Assembly (NCBI GenBank): GCA_910585955.1
Contig: CAJUGC010000001.1
Span: forward strand, 124,001 to 188,000
Reading direction: 5' to 3'
Source: an uncultured Christensenella sp.
GTDB taxonomy: Bacteria > Bacillota > Clostridia > Christensenellales > Pumilibacteraceae
Length of the DNA: 64,000 nt
The notes beneath the pieces are model-generated. The model did no database searches, had not been told where the DNA came from, and worked only from the letters and a program-made list of their open reading frames with translations. Below are positions 33,995-43,021 of the stretch, in pieces. Position numbers and translations under genes: made by a program. Numbering within the stretch: the first letter of the stretch is position 1; every line of letters begins with the position of its first letter.

Positions 33995-36900
33995 TTACTT
34001 CGCCGATTTTGCCGAAGACTTGCGCTTTTTCGCAGCGATTGCAACTCCGAGTCCCGCGAGTACGACTGCCGCAGCAACCGCCGCGCTCGTCGTTTCTACG
34101 CTGCTTCCGCAACCGCCCTCGGGCGCAACTGCGTCCTCGCCCTTGGGTCCCTGAGGTCCCTGCTCGCCCGCGTCGCCCTTATCGCCTTTCTCGCCGGGTT
34201 CACCTTTCTCTCCCTGAGGTCCTACCGCTTCGCTTACGTTGATCGTAACGACCATGTCGGTCTTGATCCACTTGTCGAACGTACCGGTTACGGTTATTTC
34301 GACAGCCTCTTCGGTGGGCTCTTCCGCTACGCCGCTGATGATACCCGTCTTAGCGTCCAAGTCGAGTCCCTTGGGAAGCTCGCCCTTTGTGATCGCATAG
34401 CTGTGCGTTTTCGACTTAGCTTCCGCGTCCTTAAACGATACGTCGATGTTAGCCGTCGACATCGTATTTATCGTGACGTCCATATCCTTCCAATCGGTGA
34501 GGATTATGCCGTTAAGCGAGTGCGAGTTATTTGCGTATTCGCTGTACATGAGCATTGCGCTTTGACGGACGATATACCACTGGTTGTTCGAGTAGTAGAT
34601 CTTCTGACCAGTAGCTTCGTCGTTCTTGCCGATGTAAACGCCGCCCTTTGTACCCGTAAGAGGGTTTTCGTACTCTGCGTCCCAACGACCTGCATAGGTG
34701 TTGTTAGCGGCGCTTCCGTCGCTGTTGGCGTTGTTGCCTCCGGGCGCATGGTTGTGACCGGTTCTGAGCATGAGATCCTCGGGAGCTACGTTCGCCTGAG
34801 GCGAGTACATATCCGGGTGGAACATGAAGCCTTCCGCACCCCATTCCTTACGAACGAGGAGATTGCACATATTGTCGCTTACGGGGGTGGGAACAGCGCC
34901 GATTCTCGCAAACGCCGACATCGCGCCTTCCGCTCCGCCTTCCTGGATACCCATCTGGAAAGGCTTTACATAAATCTCGCGGATAGCCTGCTCGCTCACC
35001 CAAGCCATGAGGTCGCCCTGGTTACGGTCGGTCTCCTGGTCGTTGAGGAACATATGCTTTAAGTGGCTGCTTACGCCCTGAGACTGTATGCCCTTGACTA
35101 CTGCCTGAGCGAACTGTCCTGCCTGGTAACCGTCCTGAGCATAGTACTCGTTGTTACGTCCCGAGAAAGGAGTTCTCTGGAAGTTGATGGCGGGATTGAG
35201 CCATTCGTCGTTTCTGGTCGACGCCTGATTGTTTATCTTGCCTGTGTTGCCGAACAAGCCGAGACTTGCCGTAACTCTACCCTGCTCTTCGCCGAGTTCT
35301 ACGTTGTAGGTGGAAGCTATCGAGCAGTTGTCGCACCAAGAGTACGTTCTCGCAAAGCTCGTCGGGCTATCCTGTATGCCGCCTGCGGGAATGCCGAGGT
35401 TGTCGACCGGCAAGCCGTTGTTGCCGCCCTGCCAGCAAGCCGTCGCAAAGTCCGCCCACGTCCACTGATTCATGAACTTCGTCCAAACTTCTTCGCCGGT
35501 CATGCCTGCGAACTTACCTTCGGTTATTACTTCCTTGTCCGTATACTTGATGCCGTTAAGCTCGTTGAACCAAATCCAATCGCCCGTAGCTATCCGAGCT
35601 TCCTGAGCGGCTGCGTCCGCCATCTGGCTCCAGCCGTGCATCATGTCCTCGGTTACGTCGTAAAGACCGTCCTCGTGTCCCTGATAGCCGTTTACGCCTG
35701 CCGTGCCGTGGAAGAGCTTATCGCTGTAGACATAGTCGCCCGTGTTCTCGTCGCTCGTCTTGGTAGCGCCCTTAAGCTTTATGTAATCGACATGGGTCAC
35801 CTTTTCGGAATTCGAATCGGTTATACGAGCGCTTGCCGTGAACGAAGAGCAGTTTGCCGTGCCGCCGCGAGTGCTGAAGCTGTCTTCTTTCTTGATTTCT
35901 TTTGTCACAACAACCGTGTTCGTGCTTACGCCGCCCCAGCCTTGGCTGCAATATCTTACTATCTCGCCGACTTTATAGTCTCTGTCGGCCTTGCCGTCCG
36001 TGCGCGCCGCCGTCTGATCGATAATCGTCGGAGCGGCAAGAGCTTCTTTTAGCTTGTAGATCTGCGTGCCGATACGCACATAGTCGTCCTTTGCGTGAAG
36101 CGAGCCCGTCGTAATCTCTGCGACTGCGTCGATCTTATTTGCCGCCTGGTAGATTTCCTTCGTGCCCGTAAGACCTACTTTGCCGTTCGCTTCGACTGCG
36201 ACCGAAGGATCGTAGTATGCCGTTACGGGCTTCCAGGTGTTGAGCGTATAACCTGCATAGTAGTCCATAAGGTCTGCAAAAGCCTGTGTTACGACAAGTC
36301 CGCCGACATAGTTGCCCGAAAGCTCCGTGACCTCGTTTTCGTTAAACGCGCCTGCCGCATGAGCCGTCGTGAACTTATAGAATTTCGTGGAAGACGTGCC
36401 CGTTACGCCCGTCGTTACCGTCGTAACTCTTACGGTATCGCCTACGGCGTATGCTTTCGTCTCGTCGAATGCCTGTATCGTAGAAACGGGTACGCCGTCT
36501 ATCGTCGATACGGGAGCCTCGGGGAAAGTTCCGACAAGGTCGCTGCGCGAAAGAAGTCTCTGCTCTTTCGTAAACATTTTGTCTTTCTCGTCGACCATTC
36601 CGTCGCCGTTCCAATCCGCGTCATTCTTGCGAAGCGAATAGTTTCTGCCGTTCTCTTTGCTGAACAGGTTTACGATCTCGTTGTCGGAGAAGTCGTCGAG
36701 CGCGAGCCTGCCGCCCGTTTTACCCTTCTGCGTGGAAACGCCTTGCGCCTCACCTATTTCGAGTTCGACGCTTTCGGTGTCCTCCGTGCAATGCGACGTG
36801 TTCGACGCATAGATAGTATACTTGCCTGCTTCAAGCTCATAGCCCTTGAAGCCGTTGCCGTTTGCGTCCGCATAGTCGTACGACGCCATATCCTGAAGAT

Positions 36901-38329
36901 TTACGGTAAGCGTAAGTCTCTGCGTGGCGCCGGGCTTCAAGTTGTCGGTCTTTGCGTAAGCGACAAGATTTACATGCGCCTTTTCTATGCCGCCGGCGGT
37001 GTAAGGCGCGCTCGAATAGATTTCGACTACTTCCTTGCCCGCCTTGCTGCCCTTATTCGTCACTTCGACCGTAATGTTGAAGGTCTTGACCTTAGCGGGT
37101 CTGCCGACAGACGAAGAAATCTCTTCCGCCGTAAGGCTGTCCGTAGACGTTCCGACTATCTTCATTTCGAAGTTCGTATAAGACAAGCCGTAGCCGAACG
37201 GATATACGACGTTGTCGTTGTGCCATGCTTCCGCTTCAGCAGTCGCATCGGTAGGAGTTCCCTTCGTGAGCTCTTTCGTCGTGGAGTTATACGAATACTT
37301 GCCTGCCGCGATGTCCGCATAGACGGTCTCGTAATACTTATAGCCCATATAGATGTCTTCGGAGTAATCCACGCCGTGCATCGTTATGTTGCTTGCGCGC
37401 GAGCCGTCCTCGAGTATATATGTGTTGCTGCCCGCGTCGTTCTGCGTGTTCGCCATCGAGTTGTACCAGGTGGGATCTGCGGTGAAGTCGTTGTACCATT
37501 CGGCAACGAGCTTACCGGAAGGATTCCATGCGCCCGAAAGGAGCTTGGGAACTGCGGCAAGACCGGTCGTGCCCGGACGACCTATCCAAAGAATGGAATC
37601 TATTTCGTTGTCGTCCTCGAGCGTCTTCATTTCCATAGCGTTCGAAGTATTGAGAATTACGACGACCTTCGTGCAGTTCTTCTTTGCATAAGCAATCATC
37701 GCTTTTTCGTTTTCGGTAAGCATCTGATTGTGCTTTACGTCCTCGCCCTGATTGTTCTGCGCAAGACGCTTGTGGGAAGCCGATTCATCCGCCGTAGCCT
37801 TTTCGCTCGTTGCAACGGGAAGGTCGCTGCCCTCGCCGCCGCCGCGCTTAAGTACGACTACGGCTACGTCTTTCGTCGTGCCCACTGCGGTATCGGCAAT
37901 GGGATCGATTGCGGGCGTATCGCCCTTTGCGGGAGTTCCGACAACGTCCGTCTCCGTAATGATTTTTTCGTTTACCTTCGTAAAGCCGCCCTTTTCGAGA
38001 GCGAGTCTCACATTGCCGTATTCGGTGTTAGCAGTACCGCCGCCCTGAAGCGCGGACGCCGCAGCGCCGAATACCGTTATGCCTGCGTCTTTCTTGATGG
38101 GAAGCGCATTTTCCCTGTTCTTCAAGAGAACCGAGCCTTCGCCCGTAAGCCTTATGTTCAGATCTCTCGCCGCAGCTTCCGTCTCGGCTTGAGTATCGAA
38201 CATAGGCACCGCTTGCCCGCCGTTTGCCGCAAACGCCACGAGCGTTCCCGCACTCGGCGCGACCGCCAACGACGCTACGAGTACCGGAGCGATGACTTTG
38301 GCGAATCTCTTTTTGCCTTGTTTTTTCAT
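33995..38329 (-). CDS. Very large permuted GH3 with collagen-like stalk and GGCGSS membrane tail (copy 3)
   Basis: 1,444 residues. Sec signal peptide (MKKQGKKRF ... AFAAN). Alpha/beta sandwich with GGEGSD (~166) and NPSGKLVAEW (~271); fibronectin-III-like start YPFGYGLSYTNF (~380); LSRSDLVGTFPEAP linker. A ~400-residue insertion holds short YAVGDTVR/YKFTTAHAAG-type modules resembling CBM5/12. The barrel has EYYAQDGYQAG (~1060), KHMFLNDQETDRNQ (~1095) and FHPDMYSPQ (~1175). An Ig-like domain (~1310-1370), ten G-x-y collagen-like triplets (~1370-1400), then GGCGSS, a hydrophobic segment and KKRK end the protein. GGAGG lies 7 bases before the ATG. The promoter spacer carries eight G; DeoR diverges. 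Confidence 0.9.
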   Translation of the reverse strand: MKKQGKKRFAKVIAPVLVASLAVAPSAGTLVAFAANGGQAVPMFDTQAETEAAARDLNIRLTGEGSVLLKNRENALPIKKDAGITVFGAAASALQGGGTANTEYGNVRLALEKGGFTKVNEKIITETDVVGTPAKGDTPAIDPIADTAVGTTKDVAVVVLKRGGGEGSDLPVATSEKATADESASHKRLAQNNQGEDVKHNQMLTENEKAMIAYAKKNCTKVVVILNTSNAMEMKTLEDDNEIDSILWIGRPGTTGLAAVPKLLSGAWNPSGKLVAEWYNDFTADPTWYNSMANTQNDAGSNTYILEDGSRASNITMHGVDYSEDIYMGYKYYETVYADIAAGKYSYNSTTKELTKGTPTDATAEAEAWHNDNVVYPFGYGLSYTNFEMKIVGTSTDSLTAEEISSSVGRPAKVKTFNITVEVTNKGSKAGKEVVEIYSSAPYTAGGIEKAHVNLVAYAKTDNLKPGATQRLTLTVNLQDMASYDYADANGNGFKGYELEAGKYTIYASNTSHCTEDTESVELEIGEAQGVSTQKGKTGGRLALDDFSDNEIVNLFSKENGRNYSLRKNDADWNGDGMVDEKDKMFTKEQRLLSRSDLVGTFPEAPVSTIDGVPVSTIQAFDETKAYAVGDTVRVTTVTTGVTGTSSTKFYKFTTAHAAGAFNENEVTELSGNYVGGLVVTQAFADLMDYYAGYTLNTWKPVTAYYDPSVAVEANGKVGLTGTKEIYQAANKIDAVAEITTGSLHAKDDYVRIGTQIYKLKEALAAPTIIDQTAARTDGKADRDYKVGEIVRYCSQGWGGVSTNTVVVTKEIKKEDSFSTRGGTANCSSFTASARITDSNSEKVTHVDYIKLKGATKTSDENTGDYVYSDKLFHGTAGVNGYQGHEDGLYDVTEDMMHGWSQMADAAAQEARIATGDWIWFNELNGIKYTDKEVITEGKFAGMTGEEVWTKFMNQWTWADFATACWQGGNNGLPVDNLGIPAGGIQDSPTSFARTYSWCDNCSIASTYNVELGEEQGRVTASLGLFGNTGKINNQASTRNDEWLNPAINFQRTPFSGRNNEYYAQDGYQAGQFAQAVVKGIQSQGVSSHLKHMFLNDQETDRNQGDLMAWVSEQAIREIYVKPFQMGIQEGGAEGAMSAFARIGAVPTPVSDNMCNLLVRKEWGAEGFMFHPDMYSPQANVAPEDLMLRTGHNHAPGGNNANSDGSAANNTYAGRWDAEYENPLTGTKGGVYIGKNDEATGQKIYYSNNQWYIVRQSAMLMYSEYANNSHSLNGIILTDWKDMDVTINTMSTANIDVSFKDAEAKSKTHSYAITKGELPKGLDLDAKTGIISGVAEEPTEEAVEITVTGTFDKWIKTDMVVTINVSEAVGPQGEKGEPGEKGDKGDAGEQGPQGPKGEDAVAPEGGCGSSVETTSAAVAAAVVLAGLGVAIAAKKRKSSAKSAK

Positions 38330-38356
38330 TCAAAAACCTCCTAAAAACATTTTCCC

Positions 38357-38384
38357 TAAAGAACATACGAAAATTTGTTCTTTA
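38357..38384. promoter_or_regulatory. Inverted repeat in the GH3 copy 3 leader
   Basis: Perfect 9-bp arms TAAAGAACA (38357-38365) and TGTTCTTTA (38376-38384), 10 bases apart, starting a few bases after the predicted transcription start. It may be an operator for the divergent DeoR protein or an RNA hairpin. Confidence 0.6.
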
Positions 38385-38396
38385 AATAACGAGTAA

Positions 38397-38426
38397 ATTA
38401 TAACACATACCCCCCCCGCTTGTCAA
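38397..38426 (-). promoter_or_regulatory. GH3 copy 3 promoter with an eight-G spacer tract
   Basis: Minus strand TTGACA (38426-38421) and TATAAT (38402-38397), both consensus, with an 18-base spacer containing eight consecutive G (C on plus, 38410-38417). Confidence 0.8.
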
Positions 38427-38525
38427 TATTTGTTCATTTTTCGGGCAAAGTTTCTTTATTTCACTCAGAAATGAGCAAAAACTGTTTGAAATGAGCAAAA
38501 CCTTTCACATTTTCACCCGTTTTTC

Positions 38526-38554
38526 TTGACAATTTTTCGCTTTTACACTACAAT
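38526..38554 (+). promoter_or_regulatory. Promoter of the DeoR-family regulator
   Basis: TTGACA (38526-38531), 17 bases, TACAAT (38549-38554). Upstream lie two direct repeats GAAATGAGCAAAA about 23 bases apart, a possible regulator site. Confidence 0.75.
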
Positions 38555-38589
38555 ATGTAATATCTTAGAGCATACAAGGAGTCGGAGCC

Positions 38590-39360
38590 ATGTCGCTGAC
38601 GGGAAGACAAACCGAGATACTCGAATATCTTAAGACAAACAAGCACGCCAAAATTCGCGAACTTGCCCGACGACTTTATTGTTCGGACGCTACGATAAGG
38701 CGTGACCTTTCGGAAATGAAAAAACTCGGTATTTTGGAGCGCGACCACGGCGGAGCAATCATCCTCGATACCGCGGACGAAGTCGCCATTTCCGTGAGAT
38801 ACAGCCAAAACGCACAAGATAAAAAAGAAGTGGCTTTGCTGACACAAAGACACCTGCCTGATTTCAAGGTCGCGTTTTTCGACAACTCGTCTACGTCGCT
38901 GACTCTTGCAATGAATATGAATCTCGATTTCCGTACCGTAGTCACAAACGGAGTAATGCTTGCCTTGGAACTTGCAAAACGCGAAGACGTAACCGTAATA
39001 ATGCCGGGCGGAAATCTTTTATACAATACGAATTCACTTACGGGAGCACTCGCAACGCGTGTGCTCGACGATATGCACTTTGATTTGATGTTAGCTTCCT
39101 GCACGGCAATTTCAGCCGACGGCGTTTATGAAAATTCTTTGAATCAATCCGATATAAAGCGCACGGTTTTAAAGCACAGCACAAACACGGCGCTTCTCGT
39201 AGACAAAACGAAATTCACGCTTACGGCTATGCACCGTACCTCCTCGCCCGCCGACTTCAATGTAATATTCACGAATGCTCCGCAAAGCGTGACCGCCCCA
39301 TTAAGAGAAATAAAGGGCGTTCGCATAATATCATCCGCAAAAGAAAAAAAGGCTCAATAG
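38590..39360 (+). CDS. DeoR-family transcriptional regulator
   Basis: 256 residues. N-terminal HTH_DeoR (TGRQTEILEYLKTNKHAKIRELARRL, then CSDATIRRDLSEMKKLGILERDHGGAII) and a C-terminal sugar-phosphate sensing domain (FFDNSSTS, TNGVMLALEL, MPGGNLLYNTNS, DKTKF). These proteins usually respond to phosphorylated sugar intermediates. AAGGAG 8 bases upstream supports the ATG at 38590. It diverges from GH3 copy 3 across a 260-base region rich in repeats, so it is the best candidate controller of the surface-glycan locus and possibly of rhaBAD. Confidence 0.93.
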   Translation: MSLTGRQTEILEYLKTNKHAKIRELARRLYCSDATIRRDLSEMKKLGILERDHGGAIILDTADEVAISVRYSQNAQDKKEVALLTQRHLPDFKVAFFDNSSTSLTLAMNMNLDFRTVVTNGVMLALELAKREDVTVIMPGGNLLYNTNSLTGALATRVLDDMHFDLMLASCTAISADGVYENSLNQSDIKRTVLKHSTNTALLVDKTKFTLTAMHRTSSPADFNVIFTNAPQSVTAPLREIKGVRIISSAKEKKAQ

Positions 39361-39374
39361 AACATTGCGCCTTT
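39348..39374 (+). terminator. Terminator overlapping the DeoR stop
   Basis: Stem AAAGGCTCAAT/ATTGCGCCTTT with one mismatch and a 5-base loop; the stop codon lies inside the stem region. Confidence 0.6.
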
Positions 39375-39405
39375 TGATAAAAGAAAAGATTTCTTTAAAA
39401 TCAAC

Positions 39406-39506
39406 ACCAAACGGCTTAGATGCGAGTAAGACGGACAGCCGAGCGAGCCATTATACGGCGAATCGAACGCCTCGAGCCTTGGCGAGTGCATATATAAACT
39501 GCTTGG
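39406..39506. repeat. Inverted-repeat-bounded intergenic element, copy 1
   Basis: Left end ACCAAACGGCTTAGATGCGAG and right end GCATATATAAACTGCTTGG are imperfect inverted copies. The left end matches another copy at 55018 in 23 of 24 bases. The interior carries the GCCGAGCG...CGAGCCTTGGCGAG motif (39438-39486). It fills the convergent gap between the DeoR and dehydrogenase genes. Confidence 0.55.
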
Positions 39507-39511
39507 GCTTC

Positions 39512-40531
39512 TTATTTGTTCATGTCCACTACGACTTTCAAATACTTTTCCGGAAGCTTTGCCATTTCTTCGAGTGCCGAGCCCAACTGCGAAAAACTTA
39601 TTTCGCGGGAAATCAGCGGTAACACGCCGACGCTTTTATTTGCAAGCATATTTATTGCGGTACGCATATTCTTTCCCATGGAACTTTCTCCGTACACTAC
39701 CAAACGACGGTTTACGACGGCACGAAGATCGGCGCAAAGTTCCTCCTCGGAATCGGCTACGCCTATAGTCATTCTGCCGCGTTTGCAACAGAACTCAAAC
39801 GCTCGCGTAAGCGGAATTATCCCGGGCGTCATATAAGCGCAAGTTTCCGCCATGCGCCCTCCAGTAAGCGAAAACACTTTCTTGAATGCGTCGCTCATAG
39901 TAGTATCTACAGTATAATATATTCCGAGCGACGACGCTATGTCGAGTCGGTCGCGTCTTACGTCGATGAGAATGGGGACAGCCTGATAGTACATTGCGAC
40001 CTGCGCGAGAATAATGCCCGTAATGGACGCGCCGATTATTGCGATGTGCTCGCCCTTTTCAAGACCCAATTTTCCTATAATGCTGACCGCCGTCGCAATA
40101 TGCTCGAGAAACATCGCCTCGCCGTCGTCGATGCGATCCGGCAACTTATAGACGTCTCCGCTGTTTACGACAGCGAAATCGCTCAAAAAGCCGTCCTCGG
40201 AAAGTCCGTATTCGAGCTTGTTTTCGCAATTTTCGCTTCTGCCTTGATTGCACTCGAGACAACTTCCGCAACCTCTGTAAGGCGAAAGAGCCACCTTGTT
40301 TCCGCGTGCGACATTCTTGACGTTCTCGCCCACCTCGGACACCATAGCGACGCAATGCCTGCCCGGTATAACGGGAAGTTTTGCCGTGCGCTTGCCCTCG
40401 TAAATAAGATTGTCGGAGTGTGTAATCGCCGTCTTAAGAACCTTGATTTTTACGCAGTCCGCGCCGACGGGCTGAGAAGGAAGTTCGTCGAGCCTGATGT
40501 CGTTTGCACCGTAAATTCTCCATGCCTTCAA
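39512..40531 (-). CDS. MDR-family (zinc alcohol dehydrogenase-like) oxidoreductase
   Basis: 339 residues from TTG at 40531, chosen because AAAGGGGA lies 7 bases upstream and the family usually begins MKAW/MKAL; an earlier TTG at 40558 is unsupported. The structural zinc lobe is intact (CGSCLECNQGRSENC). The nucleotide-binding fold is there (IIGASITGIILAQ), but the usual catalytic-zinc cysteine position reads AITHSDN and the GHE motif reads GRHC. It may use zinc weakly or differently. The substrate cannot be told, probably a polyol or sugar-derived alcohol. Monocistronic, convergent with deoR. Confidence 0.85.
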   Translation of the reverse strand: MKAWRIYGANDIRLDELPSQPVGADCVKIKVLKTAITHSDNLIYEGKRTAKLPVIPGRHCVAMVSEVGENVKNVARGNKVALSPYRGCGSCLECNQGRSENCENKLEYGLSEDGFLSDFAVVNSGDVYKLPDRIDDGEAMFLEHIATAVSIIGKLGLEKGEHIAIIGASITGIILAQVAMYYQAVPILIDVRRDRLDIASSLGIYYTVDTTMSDAFKKVFSLTGGRMAETCAYMTPGIIPLTRAFEFCCKRGRMTIGVADSEEELCADLRAVVNRRLVVYGESSMGKNMRTAINMLANKSVGVLPLISREISFSQLGSALEEMAKLPEKYLKVVVDMNK

Positions 40532-40655
40532 AACGCTATCCCCTTTCGGCTCTGTCAAGCCGCAGTGAAATCATATATATTGTATCACTTTTCGCATATT
40601 TTTTCAAGCGTTTACTATATGCGGATTTTGCGGATTTTTAGCCCCAAACGCAATT

Positions 40656-41465
40656 TCAAATATTTTCCAAAAGATCCGCGGCGGCGGCAATCGGCAACAC
40701 GTCGGCTTTTTCCGTAAGTCCGCTGTCGCAAAGCGCGGTAAGTTCGGGATCGAGCGGCAAACGCGCAAGCAACTTTATGCCGAAACTTTCCGCCGTCTCC
40801 GCAGCATGGCTCTTGCCGAAAATATCATGACTCTTGCCGCAGTCGGGGCAAGTAAAGTAACTCATATTTTCTATGAGACCCAAAACGGGGACGTTCATGA
40901 GATTAGCCATTTTTATGGCTTTGGCGACTATCATGTTCGACAGCTCTTGCGGAGCCGTAACTATTATCACGCCGTCGACGGGAAGCGACTGAAACACGGT
41001 CAGTGCGACATCCCCTGTTCCGGGAGGCATATCGACAAACATATAGTCTACGTCGTTCCAAATTACATCGCTCCAAAACTGCTTTATTGCGCCCGCAATC
41101 ACAGGTCCGCGCCAAATTACTGGATCGGTCTCGTTTTCCAGCAGCAGATTTACGCTCATGACCTCCATTCCGCCCTTGGTCATGACCGGAAACAGACCTT
41201 CGTTCGAGCCGAGCGCCTTCTCTTTTATCCCGAACAACTTGGGTATACTCGGACCGGTCACGTCTGCGTCGAGAAGCGCCACTTTGTTGCCTTTTTTGCT
41301 CATAGCGCACGCAAGCAGCGATGTTACGGTGGACTTGCCCACGCCGCCCTTGCCGCTGATTATACCTATTACTTTCTTGATTTTAGACAGAGCGTGAGGC
41401 TTTGCCTTCATGTCTCTTTCGTCGCAGCTCTCGCCGCAGTTTTCGCAATCGTGATTGCACGCCAT
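40656..41465 (-). CDS. Mrp/NBP35-family iron-sulfur carrier ATPase
   Basis: 269 residues. N-terminal cysteine cluster CNHDCENCGESC (NBP35-type), deviant Walker A GKGGVGKST, LLDADVTGPSIP, MPPGTGD, and a C-terminal CPDCG pair at which a bridging [4Fe-4S] cluster assembles in dimers. It carries Fe-S clusters to target proteins in the cytoplasm. Start at 41465 has AAGGAG upstream. It follows the alkyltransferase gene by 60 bases. Confidence 0.94.
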   Translation of the reverse strand: MACNHDCENCGESCDERDMKAKPHALSKIKKVIGIISGKGGVGKSTVTSLLACAMSKKGNKVALLDADVTGPSIPKLFGIKEKALGSNEGLFPVMTKGGMEVMSVNLLLENETDPVIWRGPVIAGAIKQFWSDVIWNDVDYMFVDMPPGTGDVALTVFQSLPVDGVIIVTAPQELSNMIVAKAIKMANLMNVPVLGLIENMSYFTCPDCGKSHDIFGKSHAAETAESFGIKLLARLPLDPELTALCDSGLTEKADVLPIAAAADLLENI

Positions 41466-41525
41466 AATATAAATCTCCTTTGATATTTTATCCGTCTTGT
41501 CTTAGCTTGCTCTTTAAGCCTGTCT

Positions 41526-41858
41526 TTATTCCGAACGTATTTCTTCGTCTGCCGCAAAGTATCTTCTTTCGACGTTGCCGTCGTCGTCGAACCTTACGCC
41601 CTCTTTTTCAAGCAACGCGCGCTGAACGTTTGCGCCGCCGAAAGCAAATGCCGGCGCGGTTCGTCCGTCTCTGTTGACCACACGGTGGCACGGAACTATG
41701 CCGGGGCGAGGATTTACATGAAGCGCCCAACCGACCGCGCGCGAAGCCCCTGGCGAGCCTACGGCGGCGGCAATCTGACCGTAAGACGCGACCTTGCCGC
41801 ACGGTATGCGCTCGACCGCCGCATAGACGGCTTCGAAAAATCCGCTCTTCTCGCTCAT
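41526..41858 (-). CDS. Alkyltransferase-like protein (MGMT DNA-binding domain only)
   Basis: 110 residues from the ATG at 41858, overlapping the mnmA stop (ATGA). It consists only of the MGMT/ATL C-terminal domain: GKVASYGQIAAAVGSPGASRAVGWAL, the active-site PCHRVV and a recognition helix region. The Cys is present, unlike many ATL proteins where it is Trp, so it may still remove alkyl groups from O6-alkylguanine. The N-terminal ribonuclease-like domain of Ogt is missing. Last gene of the secA-prfB-tsaD-mnmA run. Confidence 0.9.
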   Translation of the reverse strand: MSEKSGFFEAVYAAVERIPCGKVASYGQIAAAVGSPGASRAVGWALHVNPRPGIVPCHRVVNRDGRTAPAFAFGGANVQRALLEKEGVRFDDDGNVERRYFAADEEIRSE

Positions 41859-42997
41859 CTCACAACCTCTTCTATGACCGCGCCGCCGAGACACCTGTCG
41901 CCCGTATACAACGCGACATATTGTCCTTCGACCGCCGCGCGCTGTCTGTCTTCAAAATCCACGAAAAGCGTCCCGTCTCCGTTCAACGACACGCACGCGC
42001 GTTGACGCGGCTGGCGATAACGAATCTTCACGTCGCACTCGAAACTCTTTCGGCTGCGGTCGAACTCGCCTATGATATTTACCCTGCCCGTCTTAACGCC
42101 GCGTGATAGAAGCTCCTCGCCCTCGCCGCACGAAACCACGAGCACATTGTCCTTCAAACTCTTTTCGACGACGTACCAACGGCTTTCCTTTTCGCCTTTA
42201 ATTCCGCCTATTCCAAGCCCGCGTCGCTGTCCCAAAGTGTAATACATGAGTCCGTCATGCCGTCCGACGACTTTTCCCGAAGTGTCTCGAATCTCGCCGC
42301 CGACTGCGGGAAGATAGCCTTGCAAAAACTTCTTGAAATTCCTCTCGCCTATAAAGCATACGCCCGTCGAATCTTTCTTTCCCGCCGTCACGAGTTTTTC
42401 GTTTTCGGCGACTTGCCGCACATACTCTTTTTTGAGTAAAGCAAGCGGAAAAATAATTTTTTCAAGCGCGGAAGTTTCTACTTGATTTAAAAAATATGTC
42501 TGGTCTTTCCCGCCGTCCGTCGCTTCGAGCAGCTTTGCTCCGCCCTCTTCGTGCGAAATGCCGCAGTAGTGCCCCGTCGCAACGTAATCCGCGCCGAGCA
42601 TTTCGGCATAGTGCGTAAACGGCTTGAACTTTATTTCTCGGTTGCACAGTACGTCGGGATTGGGCGTTCGTCCTTTCCTGTACTCTTCGAGAAAAACCTC
42701 GAACACGTTTTTCATATACTGTTCGGAAAAGTCTACGGAATAATACGGAATGCCGATCTTTCCACACACACCGATCACGTCTTGCCAATCGCTCGCAGAC
42801 GTGCAAGCGCCGCCCTCGTCCTCCTCCTTCCAATTGTTCATGAAAAGCCCTATGACGTCCGCGCCCGCCCGCTTCAAAAGAAAGGCGGCGACCGAGCTGT
42901 CTACGCCGCCGCTCATACCGACGACGACGCGCTTACCGACAAGTCCGTCTATATCCGTACCCGCGCCGCGCCTGCGAAAAATATCGTCAAGTTCCAT
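41855..42997 (-). CDS. mnmA: tRNA-specific 2-thiouridylase
   Basis: 380 residues. PP-loop SGGVDSS (~30), GLFMNNW, the first catalytic Cys in NPDVLCNREIKF (~119), the second in TGVCFIGERNFKKFL (~214), and GQRRGLGIGG. It thiolates U34 in tRNA for Glu, Gln and Lys using ATP and persulfide sulfur. N-terminus is extended by about 20 residues compared with usual members, but the ATG at 42997 has GGAGAGG upstream. It lies 24 bases after tsaD. Confidence 0.96.
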   Translation of the reverse strand: MELDDIFRRRGAGTDIDGLVGKRVVVGMSGGVDSSVAAFLLKRAGADVIGLFMNNWKEEDEGGACTSASDWQDVIGVCGKIGIPYYSVDFSEQYMKNVFEVFLEEYRKGRTPNPDVLCNREIKFKPFTHYAEMLGADYVATGHYCGISHEEGGAKLLEATDGGKDQTYFLNQVETSALEKIIFPLALLKKEYVRQVAENEKLVTAGKKDSTGVCFIGERNFKKFLQGYLPAVGGEIRDTSGKVVGRHDGLMYYTLGQRRGLGIGGIKGEKESRWYVVEKSLKDNVLVVSCGEGEELLSRGVKTGRVNIIGEFDRSRKSFECDVKIRYRQPRQRACVSLNGDGTLFVDFEDRQRAAVEGQYVALYTGDRCLGGAVIEEVVR

Positions 42998-43021
42998 TAT
43001 GCCTCTCCTTTTCCGCTTTCG

